Under the pieces are notes generated by a model. The model was not told the origin of the DNA and ran no database searches. It was given only the letters and a program-made list of their open reading frames with translations. From an uncultured Opitutaceae bacterium (lineage in GTDB: Bacteria; Verrucomicrobiota; Verrucomicrobiia; Opitutales; Opitutaceae), in assembly GCA_903952145.1 (NCBI GenBank), contig CAJBES010000204.1, positions 1 to 35,579 on the forward strand: a stretch of 35,579 bases of DNA, read 5' to 3'. Positions 24,497 to 32,518 of this stretch are shown piece after piece; position 1 is the stretch's first letter; each line of letters begins with the position of its first letter. The position numbers were made by a program, and so were the translations under genes.

Positions 24497-25573
24497 ATGG
24501 CCGCCATCGACTCCTTCCTCAAAGCCATGGTCGACATGGGTGGCTCCGACCTGCACCTCACCGTCGGCCTCCCGCCCAAGACCCGCGCCTCCGGCGCGCT
24601 GCAGAACCTCTCCGATTCGCCGATCGATGCGCAGACCATGGAAGCGCTCCTGAAGGAAATCTGCCCCGAGAAGCGCTGGAACGAATTTCTCGAGCGCAAG
24701 GACCTCGACCTCGCCCACGAAATCCCCGGGCTCGCACGCTTCCGCGGCAACTACCTCTACAACCACTGGGGCCAGGCCGCCGTCTTCCGCCAGATCCCGG
24801 CAAAAATCCTCACTTTCGAGCAGCTCAACCTGCCCGAGGCGCTCAAGAAACTCTGCCACCTCGATCAGGGCCTCGTTGTCGTCACCGGTCCCACCGGCTC
24901 GGGCAAGTCCACGACGCTCGCCGCGATGATCGACTACATCAATTCGAACCTCGCGCGGCACATCATCACCATCGAGGACCCCATCGAGTTTGTCCACCCG
25001 GTCAAAAAATCCGTCATCGTCCACCGCGAGGTCGGCGAGCACACCGCGTCGTTCGCCGCCGCCCTGAAAGGCGCGATGCGCCATGACCCTGACATCCTGC
25101 TCCTCGGCGAAATGCGCGAAATGGAGACCATCAAGCTCGCCCTCGGCTGCGCCTCGATGGGCATGCTCGTCTTCGGCACGCTGCACACCAACAGTGCCCC
25201 GAAGACCGTGGACCGCATCATCAACACGGTCCCCGCCGACGAACAGAACCAGGTGCGCGTGATGCTCTCGAGCTGCCTTGCCGGCGTGGTCGCCCAGCTC
25301 CTCTGCAAGAAAATCCCCAAGGGCCGCTGCGCCGTGCATGAGATCCTGCTCACCCACGAGGCCTTGCCCAATACCATCCGCAGCGGCCAGATCGCCAACA
25401 TCAAGTCCATCATCGAGAGCGGCGGCGGTGACGGCATGATCACCATGGACAACAGCCTCATGGCCCGGGTGAAAGACGGCACGATTGAGCCGAAGGAGGC
25501 CTACATGAAGGCCACCGTGAAGTCGACCTTCGCCCCGCTCCTCAAGCCCGGCGACCTCGACGGCGGACACTGA
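24497..25573 (+). CDS. PilT-family type IV pilus retraction ATPase
   Basis: 358 residues, normal PilT length. The core has MVDMGGSDLHLTVGLPP at the N-terminus, Walker A GPTGSGKS, Asp box IITIEDPIEFVHPVKKS, Walker B DPDILLLGEMREMETI, and the His box MLVFGTLHTNSAPKTVDRI. The C-terminal AIRNLIREGK motif, needed for retraction in PilT, is degenerate here (LPNTIRSGQIANI), as in PilU-type proteins. It begins 3 bases after the first pilT-like gene. The pair may act as PilT and PilU do. No pilB, pilC or pilin gene is in the window. Confidence 0.9.
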   Translation: MAAIDSFLKAMVDMGGSDLHLTVGLPPKTRASGALQNLSDSPIDAQTMEALLKEICPEKRWNEFLERKDLDLAHEIPGLARFRGNYLYNHWGQAAVFRQIPAKILTFEQLNLPEALKKLCHLDQGLVVVTGPTGSGKSTTLAAMIDYINSNLARHIITIEDPIEFVHPVKKSVIVHREVGEHTASFAAALKGAMRHDPDILLLGEMREMETIKLALGCASMGMLVFGTLHTNSAPKTVDRIINTVPADEQNQVRVMLSSCLAGVVAQLLCKKIPKGRCAVHEILLTHEALPNTIRSGQIANIKSIIESGGGDGMITMDNSLMARVKDGTIEPKEAYMKATVKSTFAPLLKPGDLDGGH

Positions 25574-25583
25574 CCCGGTGCCG

Positions 25584-25868
25584 TCAGGCGCGGGTGGCTG
25601 CTTCCAGCCGCGTCAAATACGCCAGCGCCTGCTCCCGGGTCGCCCCACACATCTCCTCACTCGGTCTCAGGCTGACGCACACCGCCGGCCGTTCCGGTTG
25701 GCCAAACAAGGCACAGCGATAATCCGGCAACAACTGCACGCAGGCGATTCCCGCAGGCTTGCCCTGCGGCATGCCGGGAATCGGCGACGTAATCGAGGGT
25801 GCAATGCAACACGCCCCGCATGCCGGGCGGCAGTTCAGCAACCCGTTATCGTGCCCTCCCGCCGTCAT
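25584..25868 (-). CDS. YkgJ-type cysteine-cluster protein
   Basis: 94 residues from the ATG at 25868, which has an AGGTG ribosome site; a TTG at 25925 would extend it by 19 residues. Conserved cysteines are CRPACGACC near the N-terminus, then IACVQL, YRCALF, AVCVSLRPSEEMCG and a last helix (REQALAYLTRLE). This is the pattern of the small YkgJ family thought to bind zinc or iron through a Cys cluster; no catalytic role is established. It converges with the pilT pair with 10 bases between stops. Confidence 0.8.
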   Translation of the reverse strand: MTAGGHDNGLLNCRPACGACCIAPSITSPIPGMPQGKPAGIACVQLLPDYRCALFGQPERPAVCVSLRPSEEMCGATREQALAYLTRLEAATRA

Positions 25869-26040
25869 CTGACACCTGGGCTGTGCTGCCTGCCGGCCGG
25901 GACCATGGAGCGGGGCGTCAGTCAATCGTTGAATTCATCTTCTTTGTCCCCATCTATTTCCACGATTTTAAATCAGCAGTTGAGGCGGAATTCTTACCGG
26001 AAATGGCCATGGCTTACGCATGAGCGCTGCCTGCGTCAGG

Positions 26041-26085
26041 GTCAACTCCGGCGCAATATAAACATCGCTTTGCGCCGGCTTTGAC
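26041..26085. promoter_or_regulatory. long imperfect hairpin before the thioesterase gene
   Basis: Perfect 9-bp arms CCGGCGCAA and TTGCGCCGG (26048-26056, 26070-26078) enclose a 13-base A+T-rich loop. Outside them, after a CT/CT mismatch, GTCAA and TTGAC (26041-26045, 26081-26085) pair again. The element ends 32 bases before the ATG at 26118. The stretch 25869-26040 to its left is less GC-rich than its surroundings and holds no gene I can support. A REP-like repeat, an operator, or a terminator for leftward reading are all possible. Confidence 0.45.
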
Positions 26086-26117
26086 TAACGCTGGTTTTCC
26101 CACCAACCTCCGCGCCG

Positions 26118-26579
26118 ATGACTTCTGTCAAGATCCCCGCGTTCGAACTGTTCCTTCACGAGATGATCCCGCTCGCGAAGGCGATGGGCGTCGGCGTGGA
26201 AGTCAGCGACGAGCGCGCGCTCACCCTCACCGCCCCGAAGGAGCAGAACAAAAATTCCCTCAACACCGCCTTTGGCGGCAGCCTTGTTTCCATCGCCACC
26301 CTCGCCGGCTACGGCGTCGTGTGGGAGCTCATGAAGAATGAAAAGGGCGCGGAAAAATCCGAGTGGCGCATTGTCGTGAAGGAGAGCCGTGCGGCCTACC
26401 GCCGCCCGGTGATCGGTGACCTCCGCGCCATCTGCGAGCGGCCCGCCCAGGCGGCCATCGCCGAGTTCAAGGAGGCCCTTGCCCGCTATGGACAGGCCAA
26501 GCTTAAGCTGCGCGCCCGCGTTATCGAGCAGGGCCAGACCGCCGTGGATGTGACCGCGGCCTTTGTGGTCACACGCTGA
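26118..26579 (+). CDS. YiiD C-terminal-type (hot-dog) thioesterase
   Basis: 153 residues forming a single hot-dog domain. The segments FELFLHEMIPLAKAMGVGVE, LTLTAPKEQNKNSLNTAFGGSLVSIATLAGYGVVW, WRIVVKESRAAYRRPVIGDLRA and the final LKLRARVIEQGQTAVDVTAAFVV match the putative thioesterase domain found at the C-terminus of E. coli YiiD (FabY). Here it stands alone without the acetyltransferase part. Its acyl-CoA or acyl-ACP substrate is unknown. Confidence 0.82.
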   Translation: MTSVKIPAFELFLHEMIPLAKAMGVGVEVSDERALTLTAPKEQNKNSLNTAFGGSLVSIATLAGYGVVWELMKNEKGAEKSEWRIVVKESRAAYRRPVIGDLRAICERPAQAAIAEFKEALARYGQAKLKLRARVIEQGQTAVDVTAAFVVTR

Positions 26580-26592
26580 GCCAAGCCCGCAA

Positions 26593-26618
26593 TGCAGGGC
26601 GGGGCGCTGCACTCCGCC
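26593..26618 (+). repeat. REP-like unit after the thioesterase gene
   Basis: TGCAGGGCGGGG followed by CGCTGCA and CTCCGCC folds into a 7-bp stem (one G-T pair) and matches the left unit of the tatD-tcdA element (TGTAGGGCGGGG...CCCCGCC), with changes in the loop. It lies 14 bases after the thioesterase stop, so it is again a 3'-end location. Confidence 0.5.
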
Positions 26619-26685
26619 GGGCGGGCCACAGCAATCCAAGCGGCCCAGACGCTCCATGCGCGGCTCCAAACGACGCGCTGCTTGC

Positions 26686-27057
26686 TCAGATGTGCTTCGA
26701 ATCGGCCTCGTCCTTTTTGACGTAGCCGTGGTCCTGCCGCTGGTGGTTAACCTGGTTTTTTTTCAGGTAGGCCTGGTAGACATCGTCCGCCGTCATGCCG
26801 AGCGTCTGCGCCAGTGAGACGAGAAAATGAAACAGGTCCACGACCTCGACCTTGGCGTTCTGCTCGTCAAACTTCTGGTATTTCGCCCACCACTTCCATG
26901 GCACGCTGTCGATCAGTTCGGCGGTTTCCTGCTGCAACGCGCGCGTGTAGTTAAGGATCCACCTGGCCTTTTCCTCGTCGGTTGGCGGCGGGAGATTGAC
27001 CCCGATGCGCCGGTTGAGTGCGTCCTGCATGCGGAAGATTTCCTCAAATTTATCCAT
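26686..27057 (-). CDS. all-alpha dUTPase / MazG-like NTP pyrophosphohydrolase
   Basis: 123 residues from the ATG at 27057; a TTG two codons upstream is less likely. The metal-binding ExxE...ExxD pattern of all-alpha NTP pyrophosphatases is visible: QQETAELIDS (Glu44, Glu47) and EVVDLFHF (Glu71, Asp74). The segment VPWKWWAKY between them is typical of dimeric dUTPase_2-type proteins. Such enzymes cut dUTP to dUMP and PPi, or remove other unwanted nucleotides. The substrate cannot be fixed by sequence alone. Single gene, between convergent and divergent neighbours. Confidence 0.78.
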   Translation of the reverse strand: MDKFEEIFRMQDALNRRIGVNLPPPTDEEKARWILNYTRALQQETAELIDSVPWKWWAKYQKFDEQNAKVEVVDLFHFLVSLAQTLGMTADDVYQAYLKKNQVNHQRQDHGYVKKDEADSKHI

Positions 27058-27327
27058 GCCCAACGCTGCAAAGGCCGCGTAACGCTGGCAAGCCCGCCTT
27101 TGCCCTGAAATTATCTGCAGCCCTGACCATCAATGAGTTGACCCATTTTCCAGTTCTGTTCCTCACTCCGGCCGGAATTTGAAGTTGCCGCAGTATGCGG
27201 GATTGGCGACATTGCAATCTTATGGCTGATGTCGAGCGCGTTCCCCGCGTTCCGTCAGTCATCCCAACCCGGCTGTTCTCCCGCCCTGCGGGATGAACGC
27301 CTTATCAAAACACAACAAAACACAACC
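27058..27327. other. 270-base intergenic region without a supported gene
   Basis: This spans the divergent starts of the dUTPase-like gene and the RGG protein gene. Positions 27100-27230 are less GC-rich. TTGACC at 27138-27143 resembles a -35 box on the plus strand but has no matching -10. The last 30 bases before 27328 are an A/C-rich unstructured leader (CAAAACACAACAAAAC) without a Shine-Dalgarno site. Confidence 0.5.
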
Positions 27328-28356
27328 ATGTCAGATCCAGCAACATCCGGCGAGAGCGCTCCCGCCTCCCCGGATAAAGCCAGCGCAGCGCCCGCCGCTG
27401 CCTCCGGCAATACCCAGCCGTTCGGAACGTTCGGCACCACCCGCGGCTCCGGTCTCGCCCGCGGCAAACGACCCAGCCCCACCGCCGCGCCAGCCGCCAT
27501 CGCCGCTCCTGCCAGCTACCAGCCAAGCTCCATCGAGGTCATCACCTCGAAGAGCGAGTATAAGAATCCGTTCACGGGCGAGACGTCCGTGGCCGTGCCT
27601 GTCATCAACGAGCCTGTCTCCACCGTCGCTTCAGCTCAGGTGGCTGCGCCACAGGCCGCCCCCCCGCCCCCCGACATGTCCCCGGCAGTTGCAGCGCAGG
27701 AAAAAGTATCGGCCACGCCCGCCGCTCCGGAACTGTTTCCCCTCGATGCCCCGGCTCCCGTCGTGAAGTCCCCTCCCGTCGCCGAGCCGCCCGCGGCCAA
27801 GCCCGAGTTGAAAATTCTTCCGCCCGAGGAGAACAAGCGGCCCGCCCAAAGCTGGGAATCAGGCCCGCAGACCCGCCGCGATGAGCGGCCCGGTTTCCGA
27901 CCGGAGCGTCGTGAGCCCCGCAACTTCGAACCCCGCGCACCGCGCGAACCCGCGCTCGAACAGCGCGCCCCGCTGCCCCGTGAACCCCGCGCCGAACAGC
28001 CGAAGCCATCCGGCGGCTTCTTCGCCTGGCTCAAGGGCCTCTTCGGCGGACAACCCGCCTCCGCCAGAACCCAAGGCCAGTCCGGCGAGCCCCGGCGCGA
28101 CCGTGATGATGAGTTCCGCCATGGGCGGCGGCGCCATCGCGGCGGCCGCGGCCGGCAGCAGAATTTCAACGGCCCGCGCGACGGCCAGCAGCCCCAGGTC
28201 AACTCGCCCGAAGGCGGCCAGCCACAGGGCGGCGAATACCGTCGCGACGATGACGGCGGTCAGCGCCGGCGGCGGCGCGGCGGCCGCGGCCGCTTCCGCG
28301 GCGAGCAGGGCGGTGATCCGCGGTCCGACGGCCAGCAGGGCGGCGGCGCCATCTGA
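27328..28356 (+). CDS. disordered Pro/Ala-rich protein with RGG-box C-terminus
   Basis: 342 residues from the ATG at 27328 (MSDPATSGES). It matches no family I can name. Residues 1-65 and 95-165 are Ala/Pro/Ser-rich and surely disordered. A compact motif near 68-92 (SIEVITSKSEYKNPFTGETSVAVPV) is better ordered. Residues 171-225 are rich in RxxEPR. An amphipathic segment FFAWLKGLFGG (231-241) follows. The tail has two RGG boxes, RRRHRGGRGR (267-276) and RRRRRGGRGRFRG (313-325), spaced by Gln/Gly/Asp-rich linkers. RGG boxes bind RNA in eukaryotes and occur in some bacterial RNases and helicases. RNA binding or condensate formation is inferred. A strong terminator follows. Confidence 0.75.
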   Translation: MSDPATSGESAPASPDKASAAPAAASGNTQPFGTFGTTRGSGLARGKRPSPTAAPAAIAAPASYQPSSIEVITSKSEYKNPFTGETSVAVPVINEPVSTVASAQVAAPQAAPPPPDMSPAVAAQEKVSATPAAPELFPLDAPAPVVKSPPVAEPPAAKPELKILPPEENKRPAQSWESGPQTRRDERPGFRPERREPRNFEPRAPREPALEQRAPLPREPRAEQPKPSGGFFAWLKGLFGGQPASARTQGQSGEPRRDRDDEFRHGRRRHRGGRGRQQNFNGPRDGQQPQVNSPEGGQPQGGEYRRDDDGGQRRRRRGGRGRFRGEQGGDPRSDGQQGGGAI

Positions 28357-28400
28357 GCCAGTTAATCCTTGCCAAGGCCCACCGGGCTGAACGCATTCAG

Positions 28401-28428
28401 GGCGTCCGCGCAAACGGACGCCTTTTTT
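28401..28428 (+). terminator. intrinsic terminator after the RGG protein gene
   Basis: GGCGTCCG and CGGACGCC form a perfect 8-bp stem around a CGCAAA loop, followed at once by TTTTTTG. This is a textbook Rho-independent terminator, 44 bases after the stop at 28356, and separates the RGG gene from the MurA-like gene. Confidence 0.93.
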
Positions 28429-28505
28429 GTTGGCGCAAAGCACCAATCCGCCGAAGTCTTGGCACAGGCGGACGCCCATCAGTCGCCAGCTCCCAACCCA
28501 CCCAC

Positions 28506-29795
28506 ATGGCCGATCTCATCGTCAACGGCGGCAAGCCCCTCTCCGGCACCATCACCCCGTCCGGCAATAAAAACTCCGTGTTGCCCATTCTCTGCGCCAC
28601 GTTGCTCACCGACGGGAAGGTCACGCTGCGCAATGTCCCGAACATCACGGACGTCGAGAAACTCGTGACCTTCTTCAGCGAGCAGGGCTCGCGAATCGCC
28701 TGGGACCGCCCCGCCGGCCGGATCGACCTCGATCACTCCTCCTTCGACGCCCGCCGCCTCAACGGTGAACTCCCCGCCGGCATGCGGTCCGCCGTGCTGC
28801 TCTTCGCCCCGCTCCTGCAGCGGATGAAAAAAATCACGATCCCCACCAACGCCAAGGGTTGCTCGCTCGGGATCCGCGAACTCGACCCGCATCTTGAAAT
28901 TCTAGAGAAGCTCGGCGCCACCATTGCGCACGGCCGCAAGCTCACCCTGCGCCTGCAGCATTCGTTTCAGGGCGCGCGGCACTGGCCGGACTACATGTCC
29001 GTCACCGCCACCGAAAATTTCGTCATGGCGGCCGTGCTCGCCGCCGGCGAGTCGGTCCTGATCAACGCCGCCAGCGAACCCCACGTGCAGGACCTCTGCA
29101 CCATGCTGGCCCAAATGGGTGCGCACATCGAGGGCATCGGCACGAGCATGCTCACCGTGCACGGCGTGAAGCAGCTGCGCGGCGGTTCGTTCACCATCAA
29201 CACCGACCACCATGAGGTCGTCACTTTTCTCGCCCTCGGCGCCATCACCGGCGGCGAGGTGCGCGTCGAAAATTCGCTGCCCCACCATTTCGATCTCATC
29301 AACCGCTCCTTCGCCAAACTCGGCGTGCAGATCGACTACGCCGGCACCACCGCCATCGTGCGCAAAAAACAGAAGCTCGTGATCGCGGCACCCTTCACCG
29401 CGAACCTGCTGCCGAAGATCGAGGCGGCCCCGTGGCCTTACTTTCCGGTCGATCTCCTGCCCTGCATGATCGCGCTCGGCGTGCGCGCCGAAGGGGCCTG
29501 CATGTTTTGGAACAAGGTCTACGAAGGCGGCTTCACCTGGCTGTCCGAGCTTTCGAAGTTTGGCGCACATGTGCTCGTGAGCGATCCCCACCGCATCACC
29601 GTCTTTGGCGCCAGGCCCCTGCGCCCCGCCGAGGTCGAGGCGCCCTACATCATCCGCGCCGCCGTCGCGCTCTACATGGTCGCCGCCAGCATTCCCGGCC
29701 GCAGCGTGGTCAAGAACGCCGACACCATCAGGCGCGCCCACCCCAACTTCGTCGAAAATCTCCGCAGCCTCGGCGCCGAGGTGGAATGGAAGTAG
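28506..29795 (+). CDS. murA: MurA-family enolpyruvyl transferase, divergent
   Basis: 429 residues, MurA length. MurA makes UDP-GlcNAc-enolpyruvate from UDP-GlcNAc and PEP, the first committed step of peptidoglycan synthesis. Residues matching E. coli MurA: GNKNSVLPIL (Lys22, Asn23), MRSA (Arg94), KGCSLGIRELDPH (Cys119 for Cys115, Arg124 for Arg120), PYFPVDLLP (Asp316 for Asp305), and IIRAA (Arg384 for Arg371). Differences: the usual ENRF segment (Arg331) is EGGF, and the Asp before the DLRA-type arginine (Asp369) is Ile382. PGGC is KGC and RPVD is RELD. It may be the cell's MurA in a lineage-specific form or a paralogue with another substrate. Confidence 0.75.
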   Translation: MADLIVNGGKPLSGTITPSGNKNSVLPILCATLLTDGKVTLRNVPNITDVEKLVTFFSEQGSRIAWDRPAGRIDLDHSSFDARRLNGELPAGMRSAVLLFAPLLQRMKKITIPTNAKGCSLGIRELDPHLEILEKLGATIAHGRKLTLRLQHSFQGARHWPDYMSVTATENFVMAAVLAAGESVLINAASEPHVQDLCTMLAQMGAHIEGIGTSMLTVHGVKQLRGGSFTINTDHHEVVTFLALGAITGGEVRVENSLPHHFDLINRSFAKLGVQIDYAGTTAIVRKKQKLVIAAPFTANLLPKIEAAPWPYFPVDLLPCMIALGVRAEGACMFWNKVYEGGFTWLSELSKFGAHVLVSDPHRITVFGARPLRPAEVEAPYIIRAAVALYMVAASIPGRSVVKNADTIRRAHPNFVENLRSLGAEVEWK

Positions 29796-29860
29796 GACTC
29801 AATCCTTTGCCACCACTCATCCACCCTCATGTCGCCCTGATTGGCTCCGGCGTCATCGTT

Positions 29861-29900
29861 CTGATTCGTGTCCAATTAGTGATCATTCGTGGTTAAAAAA
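29861..29900 (+). repeat. dispersed leader repeat, copy before ruvB
   Basis: This A+T-rich stretch (CTGATTCGTGTCCAATTAG and CATTCGTGGTTAAAAAA) ends exactly at the ruvB ATG. It matches the stretch ending at the tatD ATG. The preceding bases (GCCCTGATTGG, near 29834) also resemble GCCCGATTGGG before the tatD copy. Confidence 0.5.
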
Positions 29901-30939
<1,039 letters not shown>

Positions 30940-30944
<5 letters not shown>

Positions 30945-30960
30945 GGCCGGGCCGCAGGCA
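30940..30960 (+). repeat. partial REP-like motif at the ruvB stop
   Basis: TGTAGGGCCGGG covers the ruvB stop codon and matches the first eight bases (TGTAGGGC) of the REP-like units at 15672 and 15741, then diverges. No full TCNCCGAA core is present. It could be a decayed or different REP type. Confidence 0.35.
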
Positions 30961-31005
30961 CTTTTCCAGAGCACCTTCGTTACCCGGTTTTAAACTGCTT
31001 GGCCG

Positions 31006-32406
31006 TTACGGCTTCGCTGGCGCAACTTTTCCCGTGCCGGCCAGCTCCAGCTCATACCAGTTGATCCGCCGGGTGCAGAACATCACAAGCGCCAGAGCAG
31101 CAAACAGGGCCGCGGTGCCCGCGATCAGCGCGAAGTCCTGCGACTTCAGCACAAAATACAGGTAACCGTAGGTCGCGGCCAGTCCGCCGCCGATCACAAG
31201 CGTGCGCCGGCCGGTCTTGAGAAAATTCCACGCATACGCCGTCACCAGCAGGGTGCACGCCCCGGCGGCTGCGCCGTAGGCCCACGCGGTCGGCCAGAAC
31301 TCCGCCAAGGCGAGGAAGCCGAGGAAGAACAGGCAGAGCGCCGCGCCGACCAAGGCGTATTGCAGCGGGTGGATGCGCAATGCTGCCGTCACCTCGAACA
31401 GGAAGCACACCGTGAAAACTAGGACGAAGAACAGCACGCCGTATTTCTGCGCGCGCTCGACGACCGAGTAGGCATCCACCGGCTGCAGGAAGTTGACCCC
31501 AAAACCGGCGGTGGTGATCCGGCCCAGCACCTCGGGGCTTTTTGCCAACCGATCGGTCCAACTCTGGGCGAAACCCCGGCTGAAATGGGCGCTTTGCCAC
31601 TCGGCCGTGAACCCATCGGCACCCACCGTGCGCGCAACCGGCAGCGCCGCCCCGGTGAATGACGGGGCCGGCCACGGGGATTGCAGCGCCACCGTGGTGT
31701 TCTTGCCCACCGGTGCGATCTTCAACTGCCCGCTGCCCTGCACGGTCGCGTCGAAGTTGAATTCCTGCCTTTCGCCCTGGTTTGCTCCCGTGACCTTGGC
31801 GGCCAAGGGCAACAGTGCGTCAGTCACGGACTCGAACACCGCTTCGCGACCATCCGCGGACCTCAGCGGTCCGACCGCCCGCACGCCGTGCACATCACTG
31901 ACGCCGAACAGGAGTTGGGCCCGGCTCCAATCGATCCTCTCTGCTCTGATTCCGGCTGCAATAAAGTCAGGTTGGAAAAAGCCGGCCAGCTTGAGCTTTG
32001 TGCTGTAGACCACTGTGTCGTAAATGCCGCGGTGCCGCACCTCAGGTTCCACCTTGCCGTTTACCGCCAGCATCTCCGGCAGGAAATACGCCGTGGCCGG
32101 AGTCAGTTCCCAGTCGCCCACCTGAACCACCTTTTCCCCGACCACCTTGGCATGGGTGACCCATGCCTTGTAGACATAGGGCACGGCCAGCACCGGGCCG
32201 GTGACGATCTGCTGCCGGCCCCAAAGACCGGCGATCTCCTCCGTCGCCTGCGTCTGGAAGCTCTGTCTTTCGCGCAGCACGCCGTGCGTCATGGCCAGCG
32301 GGATGTGCAGGAGGGCGATGAGCACGCAGATGCCGGCGATCTTGAAAAAGACCGCAAGCCGGCGTCGGGCCGGCGTGGAGATGACGGGAGGTTGGGCGGG
32401 ATTCAT
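31006..32406 (-). CDS. creD: inner membrane protein CreD
   Basis: 466 residues. An N-terminal membrane span (about 19-38, FFKIAGICVLIALLHIPLAM) is followed by a large periplasmic domain with the CreD motifs GVLRERQSFQTQATEEIAGLWG and QQIVTGPVLAVPY. Several spans follow in the last 150 residues (VLFFVLVFTVCFLFEVTAALRIHPLQYALVGAALCLFFLGFLAL onward). CreD is the main target of the CreBC two-component system and affects envelope integrity and beta-lactam or colicin tolerance. It is 112 bases downstream of creC, and this gap holds repeated TTCAC-type sites, so it probably has its own CreB-controlled promoter. Confidence 0.93.
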   Translation of the reverse strand: MNPAQPPVISTPARRRLAVFFKIAGICVLIALLHIPLAMTHGVLRERQSFQTQATEEIAGLWGRQQIVTGPVLAVPYVYKAWVTHAKVVGEKVVQVGDWELTPATAYFLPEMLAVNGKVEPEVRHRGIYDTVVYSTKLKLAGFFQPDFIAAGIRAERIDWSRAQLLFGVSDVHGVRAVGPLRSADGREAVFESVTDALLPLAAKVTGANQGERQEFNFDATVQGSGQLKIAPVGKNTTVALQSPWPAPSFTGAALPVARTVGADGFTAEWQSAHFSRGFAQSWTDRLAKSPEVLGRITTAGFGVNFLQPVDAYSVVERAQKYGVLFFVLVFTVCFLFEVTAALRIHPLQYALVGAALCLFFLGFLALAEFWPTAWAYGAAAGACTLLVTAYAWNFLKTGRRTLVIGGGLAATYGYLYFVLKSQDFALIAGTAALFAALALVMFCTRRINWYELELAGTGKVAPAKP

Positions 32407-32428
32407 GCCCGCACTCTGCCCGGCCTGT

Positions 32429-32455
32429 GTGAAGCCCGGATGAAGTGACGATGAA
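32429..32455 (-). promoter_or_regulatory. three CreB-type half-sites at 11-bp spacing before creD
   Basis: On the minus strand the order is TTCAT-CGTCAC-TTCAT-CCGGGC-TTCAC. Each 5-base half-site is separated by exactly 6 bases. The E. coli CreB target (cre tag) is TTCAC-N6-TTCAC, so the spacing is exact and two of the three units differ by a single base. The cluster lies 23-49 bases before the creD ATG. Confidence 0.6.
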
Positions 32456-32479
32456 ATCCGCGCGAAAATCGCGCCCGTC

Positions 32480-32504
32480 CTATTTCACTTAATAAGTGAA
32501 ATAG
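32480..32504. promoter_or_regulatory. 25-bp perfect palindrome between creC and creD
   Basis: Arms CTATTTCACTTA and TAAGTGAAATAG are perfect reverse complements around a single central A. The element contains TTCAC and GTGAA, the CreB half-site in inverted form. It is 15 bases after the creC stop, strongly A+T-rich in a GC-rich setting, and lacks a GC stem, so an operator fits better than a terminator. Which strand is bound, and by what, is unproven. Confidence 0.6.
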
Positions 32505-32518
32505 ATGTATTCCCGCCT

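Noticed and set aside
22640-25570. 976-codon open frame on the minus strand opposite the pilT pair
   Set aside because: No recognisable domain, and it is fully antisense to two conserved PilT ATPases and the start of ettA; it arises from the high GC content.
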